DNA of 64,000 nt, from NCBI GenBank assembly GCA_020796225.1, contig CM036755.1, forward strand, positions 83,833,803 through 83,897,802. The letters are read 5' to 3'. Position 1 is the first letter of the stretch. Each line of letters starts with the position of its first letter. Shown piece by piece: positions 1 through 15,660 of the stretch. The translations under genes were made by a program, and so were the position numbers. The notes under the pieces were generated by a model. The model was not told the origin of the DNA. It did not search any database and worked only from the letters and a program-made list of their open reading frames with translations. Source of the stretch: Arion vulgaris. Its lineage: Eukaryota; Mollusca; Gastropoda; Stylommatophora; Arionidae.

Positions 1-3000
1 TGGAACACATTGACGTTAAATTGTAAAATTCTATTAGAATCAGATTAAAGGGAGGGGAAAACATTTCATTAAAAAGTAGGTTTTAAAAAGAATCAGATTA
101 TATGGAGAAAATTTGGATTAGTCAAAGGTTTAAATAAGAATCAGTTAATTTTGGAGACACATTGACATTGGGCCCAGTTAACTATTTAATCAGATTATAT
201 GGGGGACACATTGAATTAGTCAGTTAACTAATTTGAATCAAAATTAGTATGGAGAAATTTACATTAGTCTTATTAACTATTAGAATGGGGTTAGTAAGGA
301 ACACATTAATTAGTCGGTTAACTATTAGAATCCCGATTAGTATGGGAACTTTACATTAGTCAAAATTAACTATTGAAAACAGATTAGTATGGGGAAAACA
401 TTGGGAAATTTGTCGTAGTTCAATTTAGGGAAACAGATTAGTTTGGGGAAAACATTGACTTAGACGAAAAAACCATTTGAATCAGATTAGTATGGAACAC
501 TTTAATTAGTCCTTTTAACTATTAGAATCGGAAATTAGTATGGGAACACATTAAATTTGGGTTAACTATTAGAATCAGATTAGTATGGAGAAAATTTTAA
601 AAATGGGGTTAACTATTAGAATCAATTAGTATGGGGGACATTACTTTTTTGTAGAATTTTTAGGAATCAGATTAAAAAGGGGGACACTTTACATTAAGGG
701 CTTAGTTAACTATTAGGGAACGATTAGTATGGGACACATTGACATTAGTCAGGCCCATTAGAATTGATTTATGGGAGCACATTGACATTAGTCGTAATTT
801 TCCATTGAATCAGATTGGGAACACAATTTACATTAGTCTTGGGGTTTAAATTAAATCAAATTAGTTGGGGGAAAACATTGACATTAGGGGCTGGAACCCC
901 ATTATAATCAGATTAGTATGGAGAAAACATTGACTTTTGTGGGTTAATATTAGAATCAGATTAATATGGGGGAAATTTAAAATTAGTCGCAGTTAACTAT
1001 TAGAATCAGATTAAATATGGAGACACTTTACATTAAATCGATTTAAATATTAGAATCAGATTTTGTATGGGGGAAAACATTGACATTGGGGCGTAGTTAA
1101 AATATTAGAATCAGATTAGTATGGAACATTTGAATTATCGTAGTTAACTATTAGGGAAACAGATTGATGGGAGACACATTGACGTTAGTTTTGGGGCCCA
1201 TTAGAATCAGATTATATGGAGAAAATTGAATTTGCCCTAGTTAACTATTAGGGAAACAGATTAGTATGGGGGAAAAATTTACTTGGGCGTAAAATTAACT
1301 ATTAGAATTTAGATTAAAATGGAACACATTGACGTTAGTTGTAGTTTAAATTTTTAGAATCAGATTAGTATGGAACACATTGACATTAGTCGTGGGTTTA
1401 AATATTAGAATCAATTAGTAAAATTTGGGGACACATTGACATTAGTCTGTTAACTATTAGGGAAACAGATTAGTATGGAGACACTTTCTTAATGTAGTTA
1501 ACTATTAGAATCAGATTAGTTGGAGACACATTGACGTTAGTTGTAGTTTAAATATTAGAATCAGATTAGTATGGAACAAAAATTGACGTTAGTTGGGTTA
1601 ACTATTAGAATCAGATTATATGGAACACATTGGGCGTTAGTTGTAGGTTTAAATAATTAAAAAATCAAAATTAGTATGGAAAAATTACTTGGGGGTTGTA
1701 GTTAAAATTTTTTAAATCAGATTAGTATGGGAACATTGACGTTAGTTTTAGTTAACTATTAGAATCGATTTAAGGGGGAAAACATTGACATTAGTCCAAA
1801 AAAATAGAAACAGATTAGATGGAACACATTGACAAGCCCCAAAATTAACTATTAGAATCAGATTTTGTATGGAGACACATTGATATTAGTTTTTAGTTAA
1901 TATTAAATCAGAAAGAGAACATTGACATTAGTCGTGGGTTTAAATATTAGAATCAAAGGGGAGACACATTGACATTAGTCTGGGTTTAAATATTAGAATC
2001 AGATTAGTAATGGAGACAATTAAAATTAGTCAATTTTAAATATTAGAATCAATTATAGGAACATTGACATTAGTCTTAGTTAACTATTGAATCAGATTAG
2101 TTTGGGGAAAAAAATTGGCATTTCCTTGGGTTTAAATTTGGGGGAAACAGATTAGATGGAGACACATTAATAGTCGTAAATTAACCCATTAGAATCAGAT
2201 TAGTATGGAGACACATTGACATTTCTTAGTTAAAATATTAGAATCAATTAGTATGGAGACACATTGACAATTTTGGAAAAACCATTAGGGAAACAGATTA
2301 GTTAAACCCTTGACTTAGTTTAGTTAACCATTAGAATCAGATTTATTGGAGAACCCTTGACGTTAGGGGAATTAACTATTAGGGAATTAAGTATGGAACA
2401 CATTGACATTAGTCTAGAACCAAAAATCAGGGTTATATGGGGGACACATTGACGTTAGTTGGTTTAAATATTGAATCAGATTAGTATGGGAAAAAACATT
2501 ACTTTGTCGGGGCTAAAAGAATCAGATTAGTATGGAAAACCTTGACATTAATGTGGTTCTATTAGGGAAACAGATTATATGGAAAATTACATTGGTTTTG
2601 TTTAAATATTAGAATCGATTAGTATGGGGACAAATTTACGTTAGGGTTTTAGTTCTAATTTAAAACAATTATATGAGACACATTGACGTTATTGTGGTTT
2701 AAATATTAGGGGTCAGATTAGTATGGGGGAAAACATTTACGTTAGTTGTGGTTTAACCCATTAGAACGATTGGGATGGGGACACATTGACGTTATTGTAG
2801 TTAACTATTAGAATCAGATTAGTAAGGGGACACATTGACGTTATTTAAACTATTAGAATCAGATTAGTATGGAGAAATTGGGCATTAGTCGTAGTTAACT
2901 ATTAGAATCAGATTTGGTTTGGGGACAATTTACATTGGGCAAAAAACTATTAGGGAAACAGAATTGATAGAACATTGATATTAGTCGGGGTTAACTATTA

Positions 3001-6000
3001 TAAAAACAGATTAGTATGGCAATTACTTAGCGTTGGGTTTAAATATTAGAATCAGATTAGTATGGGGAAAAAATTGGGAAAAAAATCGTAAATTAAAATA
3101 TTGGGAAACAGATTGGGATGGGGAAAAATTGGGCATTTGTCGTAGTTAACTATTAGAATCAGGTTTATGGAGACACATTGACAATCTTAGTTAACTTTTG
3201 AATCAGATTAGTATGGGGAACATTGACATTGGGCTTGGGTTTCTTTTTAGAATCAGTTGGTTTGGAGGGCCTTTGGCAGTCTGGTTTAATATTTTGAATC
3301 AGATTAGTATGGAACTTTACTTAGTTTGTTAACCATTAGAATCAGGTTAAAAAAAGGGGAAAACTTTACATTAAAATCCCAAAACTATTAAGGGAAAAAG
3401 TTAGTATGGGGAAAACCCTTGACGTTAGTCGTAGTTAACTATTAGAATCAGATTATATGAGACACATTTACGTTAATGTAGGGGTTTAATATTAAATCAA
3501 TTCAGTTGGAACAATGACATTAGTCGGAATTAACCATTGAATCAGTTAGTATGGAGACACTTTACATTAGTCTTAGGTTTTCTATTAAAACGTTAGTATG
3601 GAGGACACTTTTCATTAATGTAGTTAATTTTTAAAATTTGATTAGTATGGAGACATTGACAAGTCTTGTTAACTATTAAAAATCAGATTTTTGGGGGAAA
3701 AGACTTATGTGGGTTAACTTTAGAATCAGATTAAAATGGGGGACACATTGGCATTAGTCATGGTTTATTGGGGAACGATTAGTATGGGAAAATTGACATT
3801 GTCGGGGCCTTTTTAGAATCAGATTAGTATGGGGGAAAATTTACATTAGTCTTAGAAAATTAGAATCGATTTTATGGAGACACATTGACATGGGGTCGAA
3901 AAATTTTTAGAATCAGATTAGTAGGGAAATTACATTGTCTTAGTTAACTAATTTGAATAAGATTAGTATGGGGACACATTGACATTAGCTGAAAAAACAG
4001 GGAAACAGATTAGTATGGGGGCCCTTGACATTAGTTTTTTTTGGGTTTGAATTGATTTTGTATGGAAACACATTATTGAATGTAGAACTATTAGAATCAG
4101 ATTAGTATGGAGACAATTAGTTTCGTAAGGGTTTAAATTTGAATCAGATTAGTAAAGGGGAACATTAAATTTGTCGTAAAAATTTTTAGAATTTGGGTTA
4201 GTAAGGGAGAAAAAGGGCATTAGTGTAGTTAACTATTGAATTTGATGGAAAAACATTGACATTAGTCGTAGTTAACTATTAGAATCAGATTGAATGGAAC
4301 TTTAACCCTTAGTCAGGGGTTTAATAAGTCAAATTGGGGATGGAGACACATTGACATTGGGCTGGAACTTTGAATCAAAAATTGTATGGAAGATTACATT
4401 AGTCTAAAATTTAAAAGAATCGGAAATTTGTATGGGGACACATTGACATTAGTCGTAGTTAAAATATTAGAATCAGATTAGTATGGGGGACACATTGACT
4501 TAGTCGTAGTTAACTTTAGAATCAGAAGTATGGAAACATTGACATTAGTCGTAGAACTATTAGAACCCGATTAGTACGGGACACATTGACATTATCTTTA
4601 AAATTTTAATCAATTTTGTAGGAAAATTGACAAGTCGGGCCCCATTAGAAACAAAATTATATGGGGACAATTTACATTGGGCGTAAAAAACTGGTTAGAA
4701 TCAATTGTATGGGGAAAATTAAATTTGTCTTAGTTAACTAAAAGAATCCCGTTTAAAAATGGGGGACAATTTACATTATCTGGTTTAAATTTAAATCAGA
4801 TTAGTATGGAACACATTGACGTTAGTTGTAGTTAAATTAAATCAGATTTAGTAAAGACACTTTACATTAGTCGAGAACTAAAATTAATTTTATTCAATAA
4901 ATTAATGTAGTTAACTATTAGAACGATTAGGTTTGGAAAATTGATATTAGTCGAATTAACTATTATAACGATTAGATGGAGACACAGACATTTGTCAAAT
5001 TTAAATATTAGAATCAGATTAGTATGGAACACATTGACATTAGTCGTTAACTATTAGGGAATCAGATTAGTATGGAGACACATTGACATTTGTCTGGGGA
5101 ACTTTAAATTGAATTTGTATGGAGACACATTGACATTAGTCCTTTTTAAAATTAGAATCAGATTAGTATGGGGACACATTGACATTAGTCTTAGTTTAAA
5201 TATTAAAACAGATTAAAGGGGGACAATTAAAAATTAGTCGTAGTTAACTATTAGAATCAGATTAGTATGGAACATTGGGCATTAGTCTTAGTTAACTTTA
5301 AATCAGATTAGTATGGGGGAAAAATTAAACATTAGTTTAGTTAACTATTAGAACAAATTTTATGGGGGAAAACTTTACGTTATCGTAGTTAACTATTAGG
5401 GAAACAGATTGTTGGGGACACATTGACGTTAATGGTTAAAATATTAGAATCAGATTATTGGGAACATTGGGCATTAAGTGAAATTAACTATTAGGGAAAC
5501 AAAATTGTTGGGGGACACAAAGATTTGTTTTGTTATCTATTAGAATCAGATTATTTTGGAACAATTTTCATTTGTCGGTTTAAATTTTAGAATTAGATTA
5601 GTATGGAGACACATTGACATGAGTCTTAGTTAACTAATTTGAATCAATTTTTATGGAACACATTGACATTAGTCGAAAAACCATTAGAATCAGATTAGTA
5701 TGGAACATTGACATTAGTCGTAGTTAATTTTTAAATCAGATTAGTATGGAGACACATTACAAATTTGTCGTAGAACTTTTAGAACCAAATTAAAATTGGG
5801 GGAAAACATTGCCATTTGTCTTTTGTTAACTATTAGAATCGATTAAAAAAAGGGGACACATTGACATGAAATCGTAAAATTAACTATTAGAATCAGATTA
5901 AAGGGGACACATTGACATTAGTCTTGGTTCATTAGAAAAAATTATTTTGGAGACACATTGACATTAAATGGGTTTAAATTTTTAGAATCAGTTAGTATGG

Positions 6001-9000
6001 AGACACATTGACTTACCCTAGTTAACTATTAGAATCAGATTAGTATGGGGGAAAACATTGACATTAGTCGTAGTTAATTTTAGTCCGATTAATTTTGGAG
6101 ACACATTGACGTTGGGCGGGAATATTAGAATCAGATTAGTATGGGGAAATTTGACATTAGTCAGTTTAAATATTAAATTAGATTTTGTATGGGGGACAAT
6201 TGACAAGTCGTAGAATATTAGAATCAATTAGTATGGAACACATTGAAAATTAATGTAGTTAACTATTTAAATCAGATTAGTATGGAAAACATTGAATTAC
6301 CCTAGTTAACTAAAAGAATCAGTTAGTATGGAGACAATTTACATTAGTCGTAGTTTAAATATTAGAATCAGATTAGTATGGAGAAAACATTGACATTAGT
6401 CGGGTTTAAATATTGAATCAGATTAGTATGGGGACACAACATTAGTCGTAGTTAACTATTAGAATCAGATTTTTGTATGGGGAACATTGACATTAGTCAA
6501 AAAACCCATTAGAACGAATTTTTGGGGGACACATTGGCATTAAATTTGTTAACTATTAGAATCAGATTAGTACCCCAGACAATTGACATTAGCTGGGTTT
6601 AAATTTAGAATCGGGTTAGATGGAGACACATTGACATTAGTCGGGGCAAAAAGAACGATTTGTATGGGGAAAATTGAACTTTGTCGGGGTTAACTATTAG
6701 AATCAGATTAGTATGGAAACTTTACATTAATCTTAATTAACCAAAAATTGGGGTTAGTAAGGGGGAAACTGACATTAGTCGTTAAAATTTGAAACCCGAT
6801 TAGTATGGAAACATTGACGTTATTGTAAAAAACTTTGAATCAGATTGGGATGGGCAACCCTTAAAGCGTTAAATTGGAAATTTAAATTTAGAATCGATTA
6901 GTATGGGGAACAATTGACTTTGTTTTTAGTTAACTAATTTGGGAATCAGATTAGTATGGAGACACATTGGGCAATTTGTCTTAGTTAACTATTAGAATCA
7001 GGTTGGGAAAGAACAACTGAGGGGGTTTTGGGGGAAAAAGAATCAGATTTTTATGGAGACATTGACATTGTCTTTGTTAACCATTAGAATCAGATTAGTA
7101 TGGAGAAAATTGACATTAGTCGAAAATTAACTAAAATCAGATTAGTAGGAGACACATTGACGTTAGTCAGGTTCTAATTTGAATCAGATTAGTATGGAGA
7201 CACATTGACATTAAATCTGGGTTTAAATATTAGAATCAATTAGTATGGGGACATTTGACATTAATTTAGTTAACTATTAGAATCAGATTTTGTATGGAAA
7301 CTTTACATTTTTGTAGTTAACTATTAGGGAAACAGATTAGTATGGAGAAAACATTGACATTAATTGGGTTTAAATATTGGGAATCAGATTAGGGATGGAG
7401 ACACATTGGGTTTAATGAAAACAAAAAGGGAAACAGATTAGTATGGGGAAAACATTGACATTTGTTTTAACTATTAGAATCAGATTAGTATGGAGAAAAT
7501 TGACATTAGTCGTAGAAATATTAGAATCAGATTAGTATGGGGACACATTGGCATTAGTCTGCAATTATTAAACGATTTTGTATGGAGAAAATTGAATTAG
7601 TCGTAGAAAATTAGGGAAACAGATTAGTACGGAGACAAATTGACATTAGTCTAGTTAACTATTAGAATCAGATTAGTAAGGGAAAACATTGACATTAAAT
7701 TTTAAAAAACTATTAGAATCAGATTTTGTATTGGAACACATTGACATTAGTTTTAGTTAACTATTAGAATCAGATTATTTTGGAACAATTGACATTAGTC
7801 TTTGTTAACTATTAGAATCAGATTAGTATGGGGAAAATTGACATTAATGTAGTTAACTAATTTGAATCGGGTTAGTATGGAGACAATTGACGGGGGAACA
7901 TAGAATCAGATTGTATGGAACACAGACGTTTGGTAGTTAACTATTAGAACGATTGGATGGAGACACAAAGTTGGGTTTTAATTTTAAATATTAAAAAACG
8001 GGTTAAAGGAACACATTGACGTTAGTTGTAGTTAACTTTAGAATCAATTAGTATGGGGGAAAACATTGACGTTAGGTTGTAGTTCTATTGAATCAGATTA
8101 GTAAAGGAGACACAAATTAGTCTTTGTTAACTATTAGAATCAGATTATATGGAGACCATTGACGTTGGTTAAAACAATTTTATTAGAATCAGATTAAAGG
8201 GGGACAATTTACTTATCTTTGTTAACTTTAAAAATCAGAAGTATGGGGGCCATTGACTTTTTGTGTTAAAATATTAGGAAACAGATTAGTAAGGGGGAAC
8301 ATTGACGTTGGGTTTTAGTTTAAATTTGGAATCAGAAGGGGAGACACAACATTAGTCGAAAAATTTTTAGAACGATTAGTATGGGAACATTGACATTAGT
8401 CGGAACTATTTGGGAAACGATTGTATGGGAACCTTGGGCATTAGTCTGGTTCTATTAGAAAAATTTTTGTTTTTGGGGACACAAAATTACCCTGGTTCTA
8501 TTATAATCAGATTTTTATAAAACACATTGACATTATCTTAATTTTAAATATTAGAATCAATTTATGGAGACACATTGACATTTTCTTATTAACTATTAGA
8601 ATCAGATTAGTATAGGTTTCATTGACATTAGTCTAGTTAACTATTAAGGGAAACAGATTAGTATGGAGGCACATTTTCATTGGGCAAAATTAACTATTAA
8701 ATCAGATTAGTATGGGGGAAAATTGACATTAGTCGTAATTTAATAGAATCAGATTAGTATGGAACACATTGACTTGGGCTTTGTTAACTATTGGGGAAAC
8801 AGATTAGTATGGGGGGAAAACATTGACAAGTCGTAGTTAACTATTAAATCAGATTGGGATTTGGGGACACATTGACATTAGTCGTAGTTAACTTTAGAAT
8901 AGATTAGTATGGAACAAAAGACATTAGTCTTGAATTAACTTTGGGAAACAATTAGATGGAGACACTTTACATTAGTCTTAGTTAACTATTAGAATCAGAT

Positions 9001-12000
9001 TAGTATGGAGACACATTGACATTAGTCAGTTAACTATTAGAATCAGATTAGTATTTGGGAAAACATTGACATTAGTCTTGGGTTTAAATATTAGAATCGA
9101 TTAAAATGGAACACTTTACATTTGTCGTGTTAACTATTAGAACAGGGTTAATTAATGGGGACACTTTACGTTAGTCAGAAAATTAGAATCAGATTAAATA
9201 TGGGGGAAAACCCTTGACATTAGTCGTAAAGCAACAAAAATCAGATTAGTTGGGGGACACATTGACATTAGTCTTATTATCTATTAGAACCCGATTAGAT
9301 GGGGACACATTTACATTAGTCTAGTTAACTATTAGAATCAGATTATATGGGGACACTTAAATTTTCTTAAAAACTATTAGAATCAGATTAGTATGGGGGA
9401 AAACATTGAATTAGTCTGGAAAAATATTAGAATCAGATTTTGTATGGGGGACACATTGGGCATTAGTCAAAGGGTTTAATTTTTAGAATCAGAAGTATGG
9501 AGACATATTGACATTGGGCAGTTAACTATTATAATCAGATTTAAAAAGGGGAAAAACATTGACATTGGGTTTAGTTAACTAATTTGAATAAAAATTTGTA
9601 TGGAGACACATTGACATTAGTCGGTTAACTATTATAATCAGATTTAGGAGAACTTTACGTTAGTCAGTTCTATTAGAATCAGATTAGTATGGAACACTTG
9701 ACATTAGTCTTAGTTAACTATTAGAACGGAAATTTGTATGGGAAAACATTTACATTAGTCGTAGTTAACTATTAAAACAGATTAGTATGGGGGAACAAAG
9801 GACATTAGTCTTTGTTAACTATTAGAATAAGATTAGTATGGAACATTGACAAAGGGCGAGTTAACTTTGAAAACAGATTAGTATGGAACACATTAAATTT
9901 GTCAGTTAATATTAGAACAGATTAAAGGGGGACACATTGACATTAGTCGTAGAATTTAGAATCAGGGATTAGCATGGAGACACATTGACGTTAATGTAGA
10001 ACTATTGAATCAGATTAGTATGAACATTGACATTTTTGAAAACTAAAAACGAAGTAAAGGAGACATTTGACATTAGTCAAAGGGTTTAAATATTGAAACA
10101 GATTAGTATGGAGAACTTTACTTGGCTGAAAAATTTATTAGAATCAGATTAGTATGGAGACATTGGCATTAGTCGTAGTTAACCATTAGAATCAGATTAG
10201 TAAAAGGGAAAAAATGACATTGTTAATTTTAAAATTTTTAGAATCAAATTAGTATGGGGACAAATGACATTAGTCGTAGTTAACTAAGAACGATTTTAAG
10301 GAGAAAATGGCATTAGTCGTAGTTAACTATTAGGGGAAACGATTAGTATGGAGACACATTGACATTAGTCTAATTAACCCATTAAAACAGATTATATGGA
10401 AACATTGACATTAGTCGTAAAATTAACTATTAGAAACCGGGTTGGACGGGGAAAACATTACTTTGTCGTAGTTTAAATATTAGAATCAGATTATATGGAG
10501 ACACATTGACTTGTCGTAGTTAACTATTAGAATCAGATTAGTATGAGACACATTTGACATTAGTCAGAACTATTAGAATCAGATTAAATATGGAACAATT
10601 TACATTTTTGTCGTAAAAAACTTTAGAATCAGATTAGTATGGGGGGACACATTTACATTAGTCGTAGTTAACTATTAGAATCAGATTAGTATGGAGACAC
10701 ATTAAGTAGTCTAAAAAACTATTAGAATCAGATTGAGGAAAAATTTTACATTAAAAAGTAATTTTAAATATTAGAATCAGATTAGTATGGGGACACTTTA
10801 CATTAGTCGGGTTTAAATATTAGAATCAGATTAGTAAGGAGACACCGGGCATTAGTCGGGAAAATTAACTTTAGAATCAGATTAGTATGGAGACACATTG
10901 ACATTAGTCGTAGTTAAAATATTAGAATCGATTATATGGAGACAATTTACATTAGTCTGTTAATATTGAATCAGATTAGGAAGGGGGACACATTGGGGCA
11001 TTAGTCGTATTTAAATATAAGAACGATTAGTATGGAACACTTTACATTAGTCAAAATTAACTTTAGAATCCCGATTGGGATGGAGACACATTGACATTAG
11101 TCAGTTTAAATATTAGAATCAGATTTTTTATGGAACACATTGACATTAATGTAGTTAACTATTAGAATCCCGATTAGTATGGAAACATTGACATTAGTCG
11201 TAAAAACCTTTTGAATCAGATTAGTATGGAGAAAATTGCGTTAGTTTGTTAACTATTAGAATCAGATTGGTTTGGGGACAATTTTACTTAATGTAAACCC
11301 ATTAAACCCGATTAGTATGGGGGACACAACATTAGTCGTGGTTCTATTGGGGGTCAGATTGGGATGGGGACACATTTATGGGAAAAATTTTTAGAATCAG
11401 ATTGGGGTTTGGGGAAAATTAAATTTGTCGTAGAATATTAGAATCAGATTAGTATGGAGACACATTGACATTGGCTGGAATTAACTATAAGAATCAGATT
11501 AGTATGGAAAACATTAAATTTGTCGTAGTTAACTTTTTTGAATCAATTAGTATGGAGACACATTGACATTAGTCGCCTATTAGAATCAGATTGGGATGGG
11601 GAAAACATTGAATTAGTCTGGGGAACTATTAGAATCAGATTTATGGAGGGCACATTGGCATTAGTCAGAATATTCGGGAAACAGATTAGTATGGGGACAC
11701 ATTGACAATGGGGAAATTTTTTAGAATTTAGATTAGTTTGGGGACACATTGACTTAATTTGAACTATTAGAATCGATTTTTGGAGACACATTGACATTAA
11801 TGTATTTTTAAATATTAGAATTGGGGTTAGTAGGGGCCCTTGACATTAGTCGTAGTTAACTATTAGGGAAACAGATTAGTATGGAGACACAGAATTAGTC
11901 TATTTAACTATTAGAATCGATTAGTATGGGAAAGAATGTTAATAACAATTTAGGAATTGTTATTTGAAAAACATTAAATAAAGATAAAAATTTGGTTTTT

Positions 12001-15000
12001 GGGGGAATAAAGGGGGAAAATTGGAACACTTGTTAGTCAGTTAATATTAGGGAAACAGATTAGTATGGGAAAATTGAAATTTGTCGTATTTTAAATATTA
12101 GAAACAGATTAGTATGGAACACATTGACTTAGTCGTAGTTTTATTAGAATCAGATTAATATGGAGACACATTTACTTTTGTCGTAAATTTAAATATTAGG
12201 GAAACAGATTAGTATGGAGACACATTGACATTAGTCATTTAATTTAAAGGGAAACAGATTAATATGGGGAAACATTGACATTAGTCTTTGTTAACATTAA
12301 AAACCAATTAGTATGGGGAAAACATTGACATTAATGTAGTTAACTATTAGGTCGTTAAATAGGAGACATTGACTTAGTTGAATTAACTATTAGAACCCAA
12401 ATTTTATGGAAACACTGACATTAGTCTTTGTTAATTTTTAAAAAACAGATTATATGGGACACTTTACATTAGTCAGTTAACTATTAGAATCAGATTAGTA
12501 TGGAAACTTTACATTGGGGTGGGGTTTAAAAAGGGAAACAAATTAGTATGGAGACACATTGACATTAGTCGTATTAACTAAGGGAAACAGATTAGTAAAG
12601 GAACCCATTGACATTAGTCGTAGTTAACTATTTGGGAAACAGATTAGTATGGGGACACATTGCCCTTAGTCGTAGTTAACTTTAAAAACCGGAAATTTGT
12701 ATGGGGACACATTGACATTAGTCGTAGAACTATTTGGGAATTTAGATTAGTATGGAACAATTTACTTAGTCAATTTAAATATTAAAAATCAGATTAGTAT
12801 GGGGGACACATTGCCTTGTCAGTTAACTATTAGAAACGATTATATGGAGAACCCTTGGTTAAATCGTAGTTAACTATTAAGGGAAACAGATTAGTATTTG
12901 GGTTTTTTGGGCATTGGGGGTAGTTAACTATTAGAATCAGATTACCCTGGAGACTTGACTTAGTCTGGGTTTAAATATTAGAATCAGATTAGTATGGGGT
13001 TTTACTTAGTCGTAAAAACTAATTTGAATCAGATTAGTATGGAGACACAGACATTAGGGCGTGGGTTTAAATTTGAATCAGATTAGTATGGGGGACACAT
13101 TGACATTACTGGTTCCTTTTTAAAAATCAGATTAAAGGAGAAAATTGACTTAATGGTTCCCATTAGAATTTTAGATTAATATGGAGACATTTACATTAGT
13201 CTTTGAAAATTAAAAAACAAAAATTAGTATGGAGACACATTTTACATTAGTGTAAAATTAACTATTAGAATCAAAATTAGTATGGAGAAACATTGACTTT
13301 CGGGGGTGCAATTGAATCCAAATTTTATGGAGAAAATTGACATTAGGGCTTTGTTAACATTAAAAACAAGGAAATTTGTATGGAGACAACATTAGTCTGG
13401 GTTTAAATAAGAATCAGATTAGTAATTGGGGAACATTAAAATTAGTCAGAACTATTAGAATCAGGTTATTGGGAGACAAATTGACATTAGTCGTAGAACT
13501 TTTTTAAATCCAGTTGAGGGAAGACATTGACTTAGTCGTGGTTAATTAGGGAAACAGATTTGGGATGGAAAGGTAAAAATTTTATCGTAGTTAACTAAAG
13601 AATCCCGTTAGTAAGGGGGAAAAATTGACATTAGTCGTAAAAAACCATTAGAATCAGATTGGAGGGGGACACAAAATTAGCGTAGTTAACATTAAAACAG
13701 ATTAGTATGGGAACATTGACTTAGTCGTAGTTAACTATTAGAATCAGATTAGTTTGGGACACTTTACTTAGTCGTGGGTTTAAATTTTTAGAATCAGATT
13801 AGTATGGGGGACACAATTAATTTTGTCATTTTATTTGAATCAAAAATTAAAGGAAACATTGACTTATCAAACAAAGAAAACAGATTAGTATGGGGGACAC
13901 ATTGACTTATCTGGTTTTAAATATTAGAATTAGTTAGTATGGGAGAAAACATTGACATTAGTCAAAATTTAAATATTAGAATCAGATTAGTATGGAACAC
14001 ATTGGTTTGTCGTATTAACTATTAGAATCAGGGTTAATATGGAGACAAATTTACATTAGTCTTTGGGTTTAAAATAAAAATCAATTAGTATGGGGGAAAA
14101 CATTGACATTAAATCGTTAACTATTAAAAATCAGATTAGTAAGGAGACATTTACGTTTGTAGTTAACTATTAAAAAAATTAATATGGAGACACATTGACA
14201 TTAATCTTTGTTTAAAATTAAAAAACAGACAAGGGAGAAAATTGAATTAGTCGTAGTTAACTTTGGGGGTAGATTAGTATTAAAACACATTTACATTAGT
14301 CGTAGTTAACCATTAGAACAATTAGATGGAACAAAATTGACATTAGTCGTAGTTAACTTTGGGAAACAGATTAAATATGGAGACACATTGACATTAATGT
14401 AGTTAACTATTAAAAATCAGATTAGTATGGGAAATTTCATTGCCCTTGTCGTAGTTAAAAATTTTGAATCAGATTAGTTTTTGGAGACACATTGACATTA
14501 GTCGTAGTTAACTTTAGAATCAGATTTTGTATGGGGACACATTGACATTAGGGCGGGTTCTATTAAAAATCAGATTAGTAATGGAGACACTTGCCTTGGT
14601 TTGTAGTTAACTATTAGAATCAGATTATATGAGCCCCATTGACTTAGTCGTAGTTCTATTAAATCAGGGTTGGTATGGAAACATTGACATTAGTCGTAGT
14701 TAACTATTAGGGAATTGGGTTAATGGGAACACATTGAATTTTGTCGTAGTTAACTATTAGAATCCCGATTAGTATGGGGGAACTTTCGGTTTGTCATTAA
14801 CAATTAAGAATCAGATTAAAGGAACAATTTACATTAGTCAGTTAACTATTAGAATCAGATTATATGGGGACATTGACATTAGTCGGGGGTTTAAATATTA
14901 GAATCAATTAGAGGAGACACTTTACTTAGTCGAAAAACCCATTAGAATCAGATTAATATGGAACACATTGACATTAGTCGGGTTAACATTAAAAAACAAT

Positions 15001-15660
15001 TAAATAGGAGACACATTGACATTAGTCAAATTAACTATTAGAATCAGATTAGTATGGAGACACAGACTTATGGTTTTTTTAAATTTCTATTAAAAAATTA
15101 TATTAGTTTTTTGGGGCCATTAAAAATTTTTGGGAGTTTCTTTTTTTTTCGGGGGAGTTGGAACAAATTGAATTAGGGAAAGGTTAACTATTAGAATCAA
15201 TTAGTATGGAGACACATTAAATTTGTCTGGTTCCTATTAAAACAGAAGTAGGAGGGCACATTGACATTAGTCGAAAATTAACTTTAAAACAGATTTGGGG
15301 ATGGAGACACATTGACTTAGTCGTAGAACTATTAGAATCAGTTAGTATGGAGAAAATTAAATTAGTCGTAGTTAACTATTAGAATCAGATTAGTATGGAG
15401 ACACATTGACTTAGTCGTAAAAACTATTAGAATCAGATTAGTATGGAACACATTGAATTTTGTCAGCAACTAATTTGAATCAGATTAGTATGGAGACACA
15501 TTGACATTAGTCTTTGAAAATAAAACGATTAGTATGGAGACACATTGACTTAGTCTTGGAACATTAGAATCAGATTAGTATGGAACACATTTTTTTTTTG
15601 GGCTTTGTTAACGATTAAAAATCAATTAGTATGGAGACAATTGACAAACAAAAACCCCAA
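1..15660. repeat. 50-bp satellite array with noisy consensus
   Basis: About 310 tandem copies of a 50-bp monomer. The clean form starts TTAGAATCAGATTAGTATGG, continues with AGACACATTGACATTAGTCG and ends TAGTTAACTA. Many copies carry runs of G, A or T in place of the expected bases (gacattag becoming gggcattag, gagacac becoming gggaaaa). The noise is base-biased, with very few C runs, and does not form shared subfamilies, unlike the clean arrays later in the window. I infer poorly polished long-read consensus rather than true divergence. Small ORFs here, such as the minus-strand ones at 6018-6227 and 11543-11797, are repeat translations, not genes. Confidence 0.93.
11930..12015. other. Non-repeat interruption with perfect hairpin
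   Basis: This is one of two places where the 50-bp satellite is clearly interrupted by unrelated AT-rich sequence (the other is about 15070-15165). It contains a perfect 10-bp inverted repeat, AATAACAATT (11941-11950) and AATTGTTATT (11955-11964), around a TAGG loop. It could be an insertion scar or simply miscalled sequence, because the surrounding consensus is unreliable. No coding content is seen. Confidence 0.5.
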
